DNA of 64,000 nt, from the NCBI GenBank assembly GCA_050084515.1, contig CM114273.1, forward strand, positions 9,858,001 to 9,922,000, in the 5' to 3' direction. Below are positions 55,105-64,000 of the stretch, in pieces. This stretch comes from Blasia pusilla (Eukaryota > Marchantiophyta > Marchantiopsida > Blasiales). The notes under the pieces were generated by a model. The model had not been told where the DNA came from, did no database searches, and was given only the letters and a program-made list of their open reading frames with translations. The translations under genes were made by a program, and so were the position numbers. Numbering within the stretch: position 1 is the stretch's first letter; each line of letters starts with the position of its first letter.

Positions 55105-55834
55105 TGTTTGCAAGTTTGAAGAACAATAATAGAATCGGGAGTAACACAGCGAGAGGAACGTGTGGAATAACACGACGAGGAATAACAATTTATTTTATTT
55201 CGTGTTAATGAGAGCATTGTCGTGCGCATACACATCGTTACACAACCCACATCGTTGGTCACATCTACACACCACACAACACCCATCTTCCCAACACACT
55301 AGTCGATCCATCCATAAACAAAACACACTCTCGTATATACATCGAGACCACACAACAAAAATCAGAGTAAAAATGGCACATCCGGCCTAAAACTTCCCTC
55401 TTGAATCTACATCGGCATATTGAGCCTCGTACACCCTCCATTATGAGGGAATCCGCACGCTAGCATCCTAGTTACTACCTTGCACACAAGCAAGAGAGGT
55501 GCTCCAACAACCCAACATGAGAAAGATGGCTTGGGAAAGCCATCTTCCTCCCTTATATAGATTTGGGAAGAGCCAAAAGGCTCTTATCCTAAAAATAGCA
55601 ATCCTCTTGATAACCTACACGCACAAGTTATCAGGGGCGGGTGACTTGCTCAACAAATCACCCGATTGTCAAAGACCAAAATAAGGAAGTTGTTAGAAAC
55701 GACGTTCTCGACACTACGGATCTATTCTCAACCTCATCTGACACCTTGGGATGAAGTTACACTCAAGATAGTCCGCTAGCTCTCTATGTCGTCGCCGCGA
55801 TAGATCTCTATCTATCGGCTACTAAGATGTGACA
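55105..55834 (-). mobile_element. LTR (family 2), about 730 bp, minus orientation
   Basis: Read on the minus strand it starts TGTCACATCTTAGTAG at 55834, has a CTATATAAGGG TATA-like box near 55555 and ends with CTTGCAAACA at 55105. It matches 57697-58080 in the opposite orientation. The flanking five bases (CCGTA and ACATT) do not form a target duplication. It may be a solo LTR with a decayed site or the end of a deleted element. Confidence 0.6.
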
Positions 55835-56630
55835 ACATTAACGCTAACACAATGGACACTAATATGGTGGAGTAATTGGGAAAGTTCATATCCATCCGAC
55901 CGTCACAAAAATCATATGCGAGGGTTGAGAACCTTGCATAATAACTTGCATTCTGTAGGCTCTACACTTAGAGTCGAGTATTGTAGGGGTCGTAAGTAAT
56001 CATAACATTAGGCATGAGAACTTAGGACAACTACCTCTACTCAAGACAATCTCGACTACCGTTTTGAAGCTTATGCCGTGGCAGACTGTTCAGATCTCTG
56101 GCTCTTCTAGAACCCACCATTGAAGTTGTTACGATGATTGTGCACTGAATCGTTTCCTTTCCATCTCAATTCACTGCACCCACTCTTTTCTCCCTTGGTT
56201 GATTCCTACTTTGAAGATTTTATCCCATCAGCTCTAATGCTCTTGATTTTGAGTGAGTTCCTTTGTTGTCGGAGAGAGAGGTGTTATGCGCATGGCTTAT
56301 CGTCACTTGTGAACTACTTGTTGTTGTAGGGCGCGCAATCACCTGCAGACAAGTTTTTGTTATAGGGCACAAAATCACTTGCATGGAGCTCTCTCCCCAA
56401 CTAATTCGGGAAAGTTGTGGATATTTTCGTAGAATTGCTGCGCATCTTAGATCGCACTACTTCTTTACCTTCTTATTATCGGATTGCTCCAAAGAAGCTC
56501 ATCATCCCCTCTCGCGCTCTATAAAATTCATAGCACTAAGGATAGATGTTAGATGCGCACTCTCCCCTCCTGCTTTTGCATGTTCATGAGGTGGGATTAT
56601 CGAGTCACATTGTCGTATGAATGTATGGGA
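55835..56630. other. Intergenic, no gene seen
   Basis: Unassigned sequence between the LTR and the LINE-A 5' monomers. Open frames are short and without motifs. It could be internal sequence of the lost family-2 LTR element. Confidence 0.35.
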
Positions 56631-56639
56631 ATGTAGATT

Positions 56640-57130
56640 TGCGGGTGGGAGATAAGAATCTTGCGGAGGCTGTATCTTCGTAGTGAGTTGTGATCTGAAG
56701 CTAAAATTTTTAGGATACTCATAGATTGCCACGATGCACTACTCCTTATAATTTCAAGCACAACCAAGTTCTAGAAAAGAAGTTGTGCGGTGTTGGAGAT
56801 TCTGCTCTTATAGATTTGCGGAGGCTGTATCTTCGTGGTGGGTTGTGATCTCAAGCTGAAATTTGCAGCGCACTTGGAGGTTTTTAAGGTGCACTAGTTC
56901 TGAAAATTTGAAGCATAACCAAGTTTCATATAAGAAGTTGTGTGGTGTTGGAGATTCTGCTATTGTAGATTTGCGGGTAGAAGATCAGAATCTTGCGGAG
57001 GTTGTATCTTCGTCATTCTTTGTGATCTCAAGCTGAAATTTGCATGGTACTTGAAGGTTGCTAAGGTGCACAACTCCTGAAAGTTCCACAGAAGAAGTTG
57101 AGTGGTGTGGGAGTTTCTACTCTTTTTGAT
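56640..57130 (+). repeat. LINE-A 5' monomers, variant with period about 156
   Basis: GAAGTTGTG(C/T)GGTGTTGGAG and relatives occur at about 56778, 56935 and 57090, spacings of 157 and 155. They are shorter than the 177-bp units of the minus-strand copies, so this copy belongs to a different subfamily. Shared words include TTTGCGG and TGATCTCAAGCTGAAATTTG. Confidence 0.65.
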
Positions 57131-57179
57131 TTGAGGATTGGAAATTGTGCAATATCTAGGATGGAGTGAACTCCATTTC

Positions 57180-57690
57180 ATGATGACTACTCAAGACGAC
57201 ATTCTGAATTTGGTACATGCAAGTGGTCTTGCATGATTGCAAGAGCTCCGACAAGAATTCAAGGTACAAACTTCTCAATTGAACCTTGCACATGTTCAAA
57301 TCAAAGAGTTGAAAGCAACGCAAGATGTCTTAAAGAATGTGATGAAAGATAGTTCTATTATGATGATGGATCTTTCCAACTGTGTTGTAGATGTTCAAGA
57401 GAAGACTTCATCATTAGCAAAAATGCCCAATAGTTCACAACTGCATGAGGTTGTTGAAACTTTGGAAGTGAAAATGAAATCTTTTGTTGAAGCTACAAAG
57501 GTGGCTCATATTTCTTTCTGTCAAGGGCAAGAGATAGAAAACGAGAACCAATTTGCATGTAGAAAGAATGTGAGAATATCGGGATCGCCCAAAAAAAAAA
57601 GTGAGGAGGTGAAGAGTGTTGTCACCAAGTTCTTGGTTGATACACTTCATGTTCACAATGCCAACTTGGCTCAAGATTTTTGCATTGGGA
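57180..57690 (+). pseudogene. LINE-A ORF1 (truncated)
   Basis: It starts with MMTTQDDILNLVHASGLA, a TGA, then LQELRQEFKVQTSQLNLAHV and the coiled-coil stretch ELKATQDVLKNVMKDSS. KNVRISGSPKKKSEEVKSVV opens the RRM-like part, which is cut after DFCIGKN. Apart from the early stop the frame is open and would be the best-preserved ORF1 of the family here. Confidence 0.7.
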
Positions 57691-57696
57691 AAAATA

Positions 57697-58080
57697 TGTC
57701 ACATCTTAGTAGTCAATGGGTAAGAGATCTATGGTGGCGACGGCATAGAGAGCCAGCAGACCGTCTTGAGTATAACTTTGTCCCGAGATTTTGGATGAGG
57801 TTGGAAATAGGTCAATTACGTCGAGAACATTATTTATGGCGATTTCCTTGTTTTGGTTTTAGTCCGTCAGGTGATCCCTTAACCGAGTCAACAGTCACTT
57901 GGTAACATGTGCACGCATGTTATTGTTGGTAGGGCTATTTTTGGGGGAAGAGCCAAAAGGATCTTCCCAAGGGTATAAGAGAGGGAGAGATGGCATTCTC
58001 AAGCTATCTTTCTCATGTTGAGCCTTAAGAGCACCTGTCTTGGATGTACATGTGTGGATGTGTAGGAGCTAGGGTGGAGG
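57697..58080 (+). mobile_element. LTR (family 2), partial, plus orientation
   Basis: It starts TGTCACATCTTAGTAG and matches the reverse complement of 55450-55834, including GAAGAGCCAAAAGG and a TATA-like GGGTATAAGAG. It interrupts LINE-A ORF1. Similarity fades at a GA-rich stretch, so the right part is lost. Confidence 0.65.
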
Positions 58081-58145
58081 TGCGGTAAGAGGAGAGGAAG
58101 AGAGGAAGAGAGGAGAGAGGAGAGAGGAAGAGAGGAGAGAGGAAA
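58080..58145. repeat. GA-rich simple repeat
   Basis: Runs of GAGAGGAA and GAGAGG fill about 65 bases between the partial LTR and the 3' flank of MULE copy 2. Confidence 0.85.
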
Positions 58146-58498
58146 CTACCTTGAACCGAAATAGATGTTTTTTTTAAGAGAGTTTCCGTTGGGTTGAAGA
58201 GAGGAAAATTTTTGTTTGAATTTTTTTGCACTTTTTTGTTCAGTTATTAAGCGAGTCCCATGAGCTTTTTTTTTTTTCCTCTTCCATATTTTGGCAACCC
58301 CTCTGAGTCCGACGAGTTGCAAATTGCACAAAATTTAGAAAACTGAAAAATCACTGGAATCACAAGTGTGGAACCAATCACTTTTTCCATCCAAGGTCTG
58401 GAAAAAATCTATCATTTTCCCCGGGCTGAATAGAGTTCAAGCTCAAAGTGAAGGTTCAGGAAAAATAAAAGTACAATCTAAAACCTCGTTTTGCATCC

Positions 58499-59932
58499 TC
58501 AAAGTGGTTTGTTTAAAATACTTCGCACTTCTTTGAGGGACATAATTGGTTGGTGGATTCCTACTCCTACCTCTGACTCTCTTAAAACTACCAGCAACAC
58601 ATAGTACATGTGCTTACAAGAGAAATACCTTTTGCCACTTGTCTCTCTTTGGACAAAGTCATCACATGAACATGTGGGAAAGCAACAGATGTGCACCACA
58701 TACACCCCTATGACACTTGAATTTACAGTGTTGTTCCTGACCCAATACATCCTTCCTATTCCATTGCCACTCAAGACATCTTTTGTGACGACGATCTCCA
58801 TTTTTGCCTCCCGAGCTGATGCAATTCGCTTTGCTCTCTCCACCATTGGCCTGCACATTCTGTTTCTCTTCACCCCATTTCTAGACTCAAACAGAAATAA
58901 TGGATTGAGATCATCCACCTTCTCCAGGTACATGTTGACATCAATCTTGGGTTGAATACGAAATGCGAAGGTCTCTGTAATGCGAACATGCTCCGAACTT
59001 CCCCCGTCTACGAGTCTGAAATCGGCACTTGTAAGATTGTCCACTTCGTCTTGAGTGCAGTTCGTACCTGCGGCGATACGCCAAATGGTGGGGGTATTCC
59101 CAGGAGCTCCAATGGCAGCCGGATAAGACTTTCGGAAAGCGCAAGATTCATTTGGGCAGAAGAAGTACTTCAATTGATCCCCGGTCCTCGTGAAACGATC
59201 AAAGGTTTTGAGTCCCCAAAACCCAGGCAGTGGTCGTTTAGTCCTTGTACAGTTCTTATTTAGGAAAGTGCCACATGCTCTCCTAATGCCATCAGATCCT
59301 GCCCTGCAAGTAGGTCCACGTCCTGGGTTGCTCCGAGATATATGCCACCGTTTTAGGTTGCATTCCACCTCCATTACCGGAATTCCATATTGTTGAACCA
59401 CCCCAGTGGCAGGATGTTGCGAACTTCCAGTAACAGAGGGCTTTTGAAATAAAACATTCACTGATTTTGGAGAAGTAACTCCATCACGGATTTGGGACGG
59501 GTCCGGGGTCCCCGAATACCTGGGCGGTGTAATTTCCTCATCCAAATCAATCACCGGATTTGTTCCTCGATGCTGCCTCTTCACCTGCCTGAAGTCAAGA
59601 TACTTATCTGGTCTCCACGAGTCTCGCTCGGACTGCTCTACCACCATCTGTATGGGACGTCTTGAAACCCGCCCACGAATATCCCCACCAATGTGTACGT
59701 CTTGCTCGAGTGGAGTTCTAGCTACGCACCGGTTGAAGGCTTCCACATACAATTTTTCATCACCAGATCTCACAGCCGCTCTGACATAGAGCTCGTAGAT
59801 CGACGGCCCCTTTCCTTTTGTTATGCCTTTTGTGAGGAAGATATGGGATGCTGCAGACTGTAGCATTGCTCTTGCCTGGTCTTGTTGGCATGCCTCCACA
59901 AGTGAAATTTGTTGGCATGCTTGTGACGACCT
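58499..59932 (-). pseudogene. MULE transposase C-terminal part with SWIM finger (copy 2)
   Basis: An uninterrupted frame of more than 466 residues ends at 58499. It runs from MLQSAASHIFLTKGITKGKG through DLDEEITPPRYSGTPDPSQI and a Cys-bearing domain (CGTFLNKNCTRTKRPLPGFW, FFCPNESCAFRKSYPAAIG). At the end CFPTCSCDDF and KRYFSCKHMYYVLL form a SWIM zinc finger (C-x-C-x(n)-C-x-H). SWIM fingers bind DNA or protein and mark MULE transposases. It is the best-preserved part of the family here, but the exon upstream of about 59932 has an in-frame stop, so I treat it as broken. Confidence 0.7.
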
Positions 59933-60011
59933 TCAAGAGGAATGAACACTTTCTACTCCACTTGTGTTGGGGCAGAGGGCATTTTCATGAACGTTCAATC
60001 CCTGCAACGAC

Positions 60012-60411
60012 GGCAATGTTAGAAGGGAACGAAAATAACTCAGGAGTCAAAGAAATAAGCGACATGTCAGAACCAGATGGGTTGTAGGCCCGATATATCC
60101 CATGAACGACTCTGCGACCCGTCGGGTCCCGACGTGTTGTAACCTTAAACCCACCTACTGCAACCCGTCGGAACCGGACGGGTTGTAAGGCCGAGGCATT
60201 TGGATGCAACCCGTCGGTTTCCGTTGGGTTGCACACTCGGGCAACCTGTCGGTTTCCGTCGGGTTGCACACTCGCGCAACCCATCGCATCCGACAGCTTG
60301 CTTGGTTTCTTGGGTTTGAAATCCATATAGTTCCCATGCTTCTCACCCTGAGCTACAACTTTACAAACAATTCTCAGCGTGAGCTTGACAAGACAAAATA
60401 GTGAACTCACC
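60012..60411 (-). other. MULE copy 2 intron with palindromic modules
   Basis: The donor is GGCG/GTGAGTTC and the acceptor CGTTGCAG/GGATTG, both good consensus sites. Inside, around 60120-60300, about three to four modules GCAACCCGTCGG..CGACGGGTTGC occur. The equivalent intron of copy 1 is about 1 kb and holds many more. Confidence 0.6.
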
Positions 60412-62412
60412 GCCGCATGAAGTTTCCCCATTGTCTCATACGTACAGTCCACCAACTCAACCAAGAGCACAACTCTTTGTACTTCCCCTCAATCGCATGC
60501 TTCCTCCACCACCCATGAAGTTCTTCCTGGCATTCCATGGCCTGCTTCAAGGTTTTGCTGTCCTTGCAGCGTTGGAGTAGAGTGACATGCTCTGTCCTCT
60601 TATTCTCCTTGATGCAAGATTTGGTGTACCGAGTCACAGACTGTTGCGAATGGAAAGCATCCGACCTTTCCCTCTCCGGTTGAACCTCTCCACCCCAGAA
60701 CACTTCTCGGATAGCAATCCACCCAGGTTTTGCATTGTCTGCCATGAACCCCTAAACTTCCGGAGGTGGCCTTTTGTTTTCCTTCACCACCTCCAATAAG
60801 AGTAACCAGCACATCTTCAAATTGCCAACGTCTTCTGCCTTTACTTCACAGACAAATATAGTTTTGAGTCCCTTCTCCACATGGTCATAAACGTGAGCAC
60901 CCATCGTCAACCATCCGTTCAAAGACTGTCAGAGCAAATATCAAAGCTTACCCGGCTCCGTAAAGATCTTCCCCTTCCCTCATTCGATCTATAAGATCGA
61001 GGCCACTCGAGGGACCTGTGGTTGACATTTTGAAGACATAGGCCCTGGATCCCTCGCCTCCTTGGCCCATGAACCGCCCTCTCTTGAATGAATGGAAATC
61101 TGAGTTGGCCCGATTCGGCGATGGTATCCATTTCGGCCGTCTTTCCATCCGTAACTCGATCGACGCAAAGAAATTCGGAAGCATTCGGGATCAGCAAGAA
61201 ATGCGAGATTTTCCCGAGTTGTTTCTCCTCAACCGCCGTGATCTCGTCTGTCAGGGATTCCAAGCAATTGTTCACAAATTTGTGATGCCGTTTAGAGCTT
61301 GATCACTCGGGGCTTTGAACCCGGAGAGTTTTCAGAGACCTCGGCCTACTTTCTTCGCCACATCCTCCTTGATGTGTCTTTGAATTGCATCGGTCACAGG
61401 ATGAGTGTGGGAGCCAACATGGACGCCACCTTGTATACTCGACGCAGAGCCCAAGTCGTGGACAATGAAAACATGTATGCAGGACACGCCCAATGCGAAG
61501 GGTGATGCGACAATGAGGACATCGATGGCCTCCCGGCGTATGATGGCACCGACCTCGTATGGAGTTTCTGCATTCTTGGGAGGGAATTGCGACGTATTGA
61601 CTCGCCCGTTGCGCTCTAGATACGGGCATGCTGGACTTCTACACTCCAAGGCTCCCACGCATTGGTGGCGGGAGACAATCCAAGGACCATCTGGAATTGA
61701 AGCACCGGTCCGTTGAAGCCTGGCACCATCGATGACAATCGACTTTTCGTCCATACCCTTCAGCGCCCTCCATCCTTCTTTTGAGCAGGAGCAGCAAGTG
61801 GAGGCAACTCAAAGATGCAATTACCATCGTACGTGGGCGGCAACTCGTCGACAAGAATGTGCTTGAACATTTTCAAGGCCAGAGACGAAAGCAAACTATT
61901 GCCTGATACTCGCAAGAGGAACGAGTAGGCGGACAGAGGGCCCGATTGGTGTCCGACAGATCCACTGAGATTGATAACATCCGGAATCTCTTCAGGAATA
62001 ACAACATTGTTACGAGCGTACGAAGTTGGAGTCGAAGCCGTATCTGCAGAGCTTGGAGTTGCAAACGTAGAGCTCGGAGCACTAGGAAGTTCTAGACCGT
62101 CTACTTGGGAAACAGACGAATTCAGGGGCAGGCCGTAAACTGTGTATTGACCATTTTCCAGAGGTAGAAGATTCCATAATTTACGGTCTGAGGTCACTGG
62201 CTGGACCGTCTCACCTACTATGTCTTCCGTACCGTCCATCCTAACATCTTTGGATACAAAGATGGTTCCAATTTGGAGAAGAAATCGAGCAGATGAGTAA
62301 AATTTTCATCCTTTGCTATGAAAGACTCACGAGCTTGGGGTCGAATGATTTCTGATTGAGGAAGGGCCGCCAGGATGATCGCGCCACAAGTGAGCTTAAC
62401 ATAATTATCCAT
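60407..62412 (-). pseudogene. MULE transposase, N-terminal and catalytic blocks (copy 2)
   Basis: The start is MDNYVKLTCGAIILAALPQS at 62412. A second frame has LWNLLPLENGQYTVYGLPLN, a Ser/Pro-rich linker and VDELPPTYDGNCIFELPP. One missing base near 61762 shifts the frame, then PDGPWIVSRHQCVGALECRS, PACPYLERNGRVN and HVGSHTHPV form the Cys/His finger. Later blocks: RFMGQGGEGSRAYVFKMSTT, VYDHVEKGLKTIFVCEVKAE and MADNAKPGWIAIREVFWGG, with the probable second catalytic Asp, and FHSQQSVTRYTKSCI. The exon ends FMRR at a GTGAGT donor at 60412. Copy 1 has an intact frame at 61762, so the single-base loss is specific to copy 2. Confidence 0.65.
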
Positions 62413-62589
62413 TCCAAGAAGATTCCAACGGGAGGAGGCGAGAATGAGAATGAGAATGAGAATTTTTAATTTATCTTGAATAGGAAATGATATACTCGAT
62501 GATTTTTTGACAAGATGAATTCGGTGGGTGACATTGTCTGACACAATGGATCCAATTTTGTTGCAATATGTTACCGGATTTGGGAAGCA

Positions 62590-63330
62590 GAGGGTTGCGC
62601 ATCACACTTGGAACCCGTCGGAGTCCTGGTAACTCAAAAATTACCCGAAGCTAACCGAAGCCTGCAATCCGTCGGCTTCGGACGGGTTGCACGCTTTTGC
62701 CAAACATTGTCAAAGCGAGCAACCCGTCGCTCTCCAACGAGTTGCTTGCATACCGCTCCTTCTTTCCCGAAGATGCCGGAGGCGTGCAAACCGTCTGTTC
62801 CCGACGAGTTCCGCGGGTGCCTCACATTTTTGCCCAAAGACGGCGAGGCGTGCAACCCGTCGCCCTCCAACGGATTGCGCAAGGGCCTCGCCTTGTGGTG
62901 CAGCCAGCCGGACTCCGACGACTTGCACGGGAAGCCCGCGTTCTTAACCCTTGATGAGGGAAGCGTGCAATCCAATGGTCTCCGACGGATTGCCCAAGAT
63001 ACGTCCCGTTCTCGTCCCAAACACGGCGGAGGGGCGCAACATGTCGGTCTCCGACGGGTTGCGCGGGTACCTCGCGTTCTTTTCCGAAGACGACGGAGGC
63101 GCTCAACCCGTCGGTCTCCGACGGGTTGCTCGCGCACGTGGCGACGTACACAGGATGGCGGAGGCGCGCAACATGTCGGTCTCCGACGGGTTGCGCGGGT
63201 ACCTCGCGTTCTTTTCCGAAGACGACGGAGGCGCTCAACCCGTCGGTCTCCGACAGGTTGCTCGTGCACGTGGCGACGTACCTAGGATGGCAGAGGTGCG
63301 CAACCTGTCGGACTCCGATGGGTTGCCATT
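62590..63330. repeat. Array of about twelve spaced palindromes
   Basis: Modules near 62606, 62662, 62720, 62786, 62850, 62905, 62970, 63037, 63100, 63168, 63235 and 63300 share the form GCAACCCGTCGG, two to four bases, CCGACGGGTTGC. Each is an imperfect to perfect palindrome of about 27 bases. Spacing is 55-68 bases. The last units (63037-63300) repeat as a larger two-module unit of about 131 bases. Between modules the sequence is GC-rich with common words such as CGAAGA and CGGAGG. The array lies between the MULE start codon (62412) and a TATA box (63416). Confidence 0.85.
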
Positions 63331-63415
63331 TTTCACGTCCGGACTTCCGTGACCTCCGGCACGTCGCCGTCGAAAGGACGACGGGACCCAACGGTCAGCC
63401 CAACGGCTAGAAAAG

Positions 63416-63423
63416 TATAAATA
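63416..63423 (+). promoter_or_regulatory. TATA box upstream of the right-edge open frame
   Basis: TATAAATA in the context AAAAGTATAAATAGGGC, a strong plant TATA box, lies 300 bases before the ATG at 63716 and about 90 bases after the palindromic array. Transcription would start near 63447. Confidence 0.6.
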
Positions 63424-63715
63424 GGGCAGAAATCGCTCATTTCCGGTTTCTCATTTCGCGATCTTCATTCCTCACTCTCCCGCGCAGCAGCTGATCAGAT
63501 ACGAAGGGGCGTTTCACACGGCGACACATCGCGAGTCGATAGGAGGGAACGAGAGCGAGACGGTTCGACCGAACGACAACGAGACGGTTCGACTGAGCGA
63601 TCGCGGGACGATTCGAGCTACCCATCAAGGCGATTCGAGCTCCCCATCTCAACATAAGCAAGGCGACTGATCAAGGGATTCGTCGTGGATATAGGTGGAG
63701 GTATTTCCGGAAAAA

Positions 63716-64000
63716 ATGACGAGGAAAAAATCACAAGCCAACAAGTCTGGGAGCTTCACTCCGAAGTCCATTAGGACTCCTGCGTCAGCATCTCCTGGGC
63801 CTCGTTCGGCGAATGAAATTAGGCAGCAGGAAATCGAGGAGCGGGAAAGGGAAGCGGAGATGCACAACCAAGTGCTTCTTGCGAGACGTGTTCAAGAGGC
63901 GCTAGATAAACAGAACGCAGAGGCTGAGACGTCGCAGGCCTTGAAGAAAAGGATCGCCGACGAAAAGAGAGAAAAGAAGCGTCTGGACACGTCGGTGAGG
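63716..64000 (+). CDS. Start of an unrecognised charged protein, cut by the window end
   Basis: The ATG at 63716 opens 95 codons to the window edge with no stop. The N-terminus is basic and Ser/Pro-rich (TRKKSQANKSGSFTPKSIR, PASASPGPRS), followed by a strongly charged helix: EIRQQEIEEREREAEMHNQV, LARRVQEALDKQ and KKRIADEKREKKRL, a likely coiled coil. It could be the start of a retroelement gag, a second MULE-linked gene or a host protein. The TATA box and the leader support a real transcription unit. Confidence 0.5.
   Translation, partial: MTRKKSQANKSGSFTPKSIRTPASASPGPRSANEIRQQEIEEREREAEMHNQVLLARRVQEALDKQNAEAETSQALKKRIADEKREKKRLDTSVR

Larger units (their letters stand above)
56640..57690 (+). 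mobile_element. LINE-A 5' half (monomers and ORF1), plus orientation
   Basis: Monomer-like units come first, then ORF1. It is the only plus-strand 5' part of LINE-A in the window. It is cut within ORF1 by the family-2 LTR at 57697. Confidence 0.7.
58290..62470 (-). mobile_element. Mutator-like element, copy 2
   Basis: Collinear with 85-4597. The 3' side includes a palindromic module at 58297-58325 and the 5' side adjoins the palindromic array from 62590, so modules of the same kind lie on both sides of the coding region. Long terminal inverted repeats and a 9-bp target duplication, typical of MULEs, were not found; the element boundaries are therefore uncertain. Confidence 0.65.

Noticed and set aside
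62590-63330. CRISPR array
   Set aside because: The modules are palindromes with diverged arms and recurring spacers in a plant genome beside a transposon, with no cas genes.
62608-63391. Long open frames on both strands, up to 225 codons
   Set aside because: They arise from translating the palindromic array; the protein is a repeat of the same few words in several frames, which follows from the DNA repeat.

Overview
This is nuclear DNA of a streptophyte plant. The evidence is spliced host genes of plant families with GT..AG introns, plant-type retrotransposons, a Helitron and Mutator-like transposons. I cannot place the species; a seedless plant or charophyte is a guess. Most of the window is nested, decayed transposable elements, with four host-type loci among them.

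Layout. 1-4.6 kb: a Mutator-like element (MULE copy 1, minus strand). 4.6-6.6 kb: a LINE (family A) whose 5' part is inverted. 6.6-12.4 kb: fragments and one nearly complete copy of a second LINE (family B). 14.2-16.5 kb: an intact four-exon reticulon-like gene on the minus strand, with a small MITE and a long palindrome upstream. 17.5-18.1 kb: the C-terminal piece of a third type of LINE (family C, restriction-like endonuclease). 18.1-23.2 kb: a nearly full-length LINE-A copy with tandem 177-bp 5' monomers. 24.6-34.7 kb: a decayed Ty3/gypsy retrotransposon that carries a cytosine-5 DNA methyltransferase domain between protease and reverse transcriptase, and whose two LTR-like ends lie in inverted orientation. 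34.7-41.1 kb: further LINE-A copies, one interrupted by a solo LTR. 41.1-43.5 kb: the helicase part of a Helitron.

44.5-51.6 kb is the second gene island. It holds an intact, intronless PHT4;6-type phosphate/anion transporter gene, a multi-exon gene resembling plant SKA3 (kinetochore-microtubule attachment) on the minus strand, and a small unrecognised open frame. 52.0-54.8 kb: a LINE-C copy with RT and a C-terminal nuclease. 55.1-58.1 kb: an LTR, the 5' half of a LINE-A and a second LTR of the same family in opposite orientation. 58.3-62.5 kb: MULE copy 2, better preserved, with a 466-residue open frame ending in a SWIM zinc finger. 62.6-63.3 kb: a regular array of about twelve short palindromes. 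63.4-64 kb: a TATA box and the start of an open frame that runs off the window.

What stands out: the retrotransposon with its own DNA methyltransferase, its many in-frame TAG codons where glutamine is expected, the regularly spaced palindromes shared by the MULE introns and the MULE 5' flank, and LINE-A's design of tandem 5' monomers plus a stem-loop and GGTAAAT-repeat 3' end, which has also produced insertions of only 25-40 bp. All functional statements come from reading motifs by eye; no database search was run.
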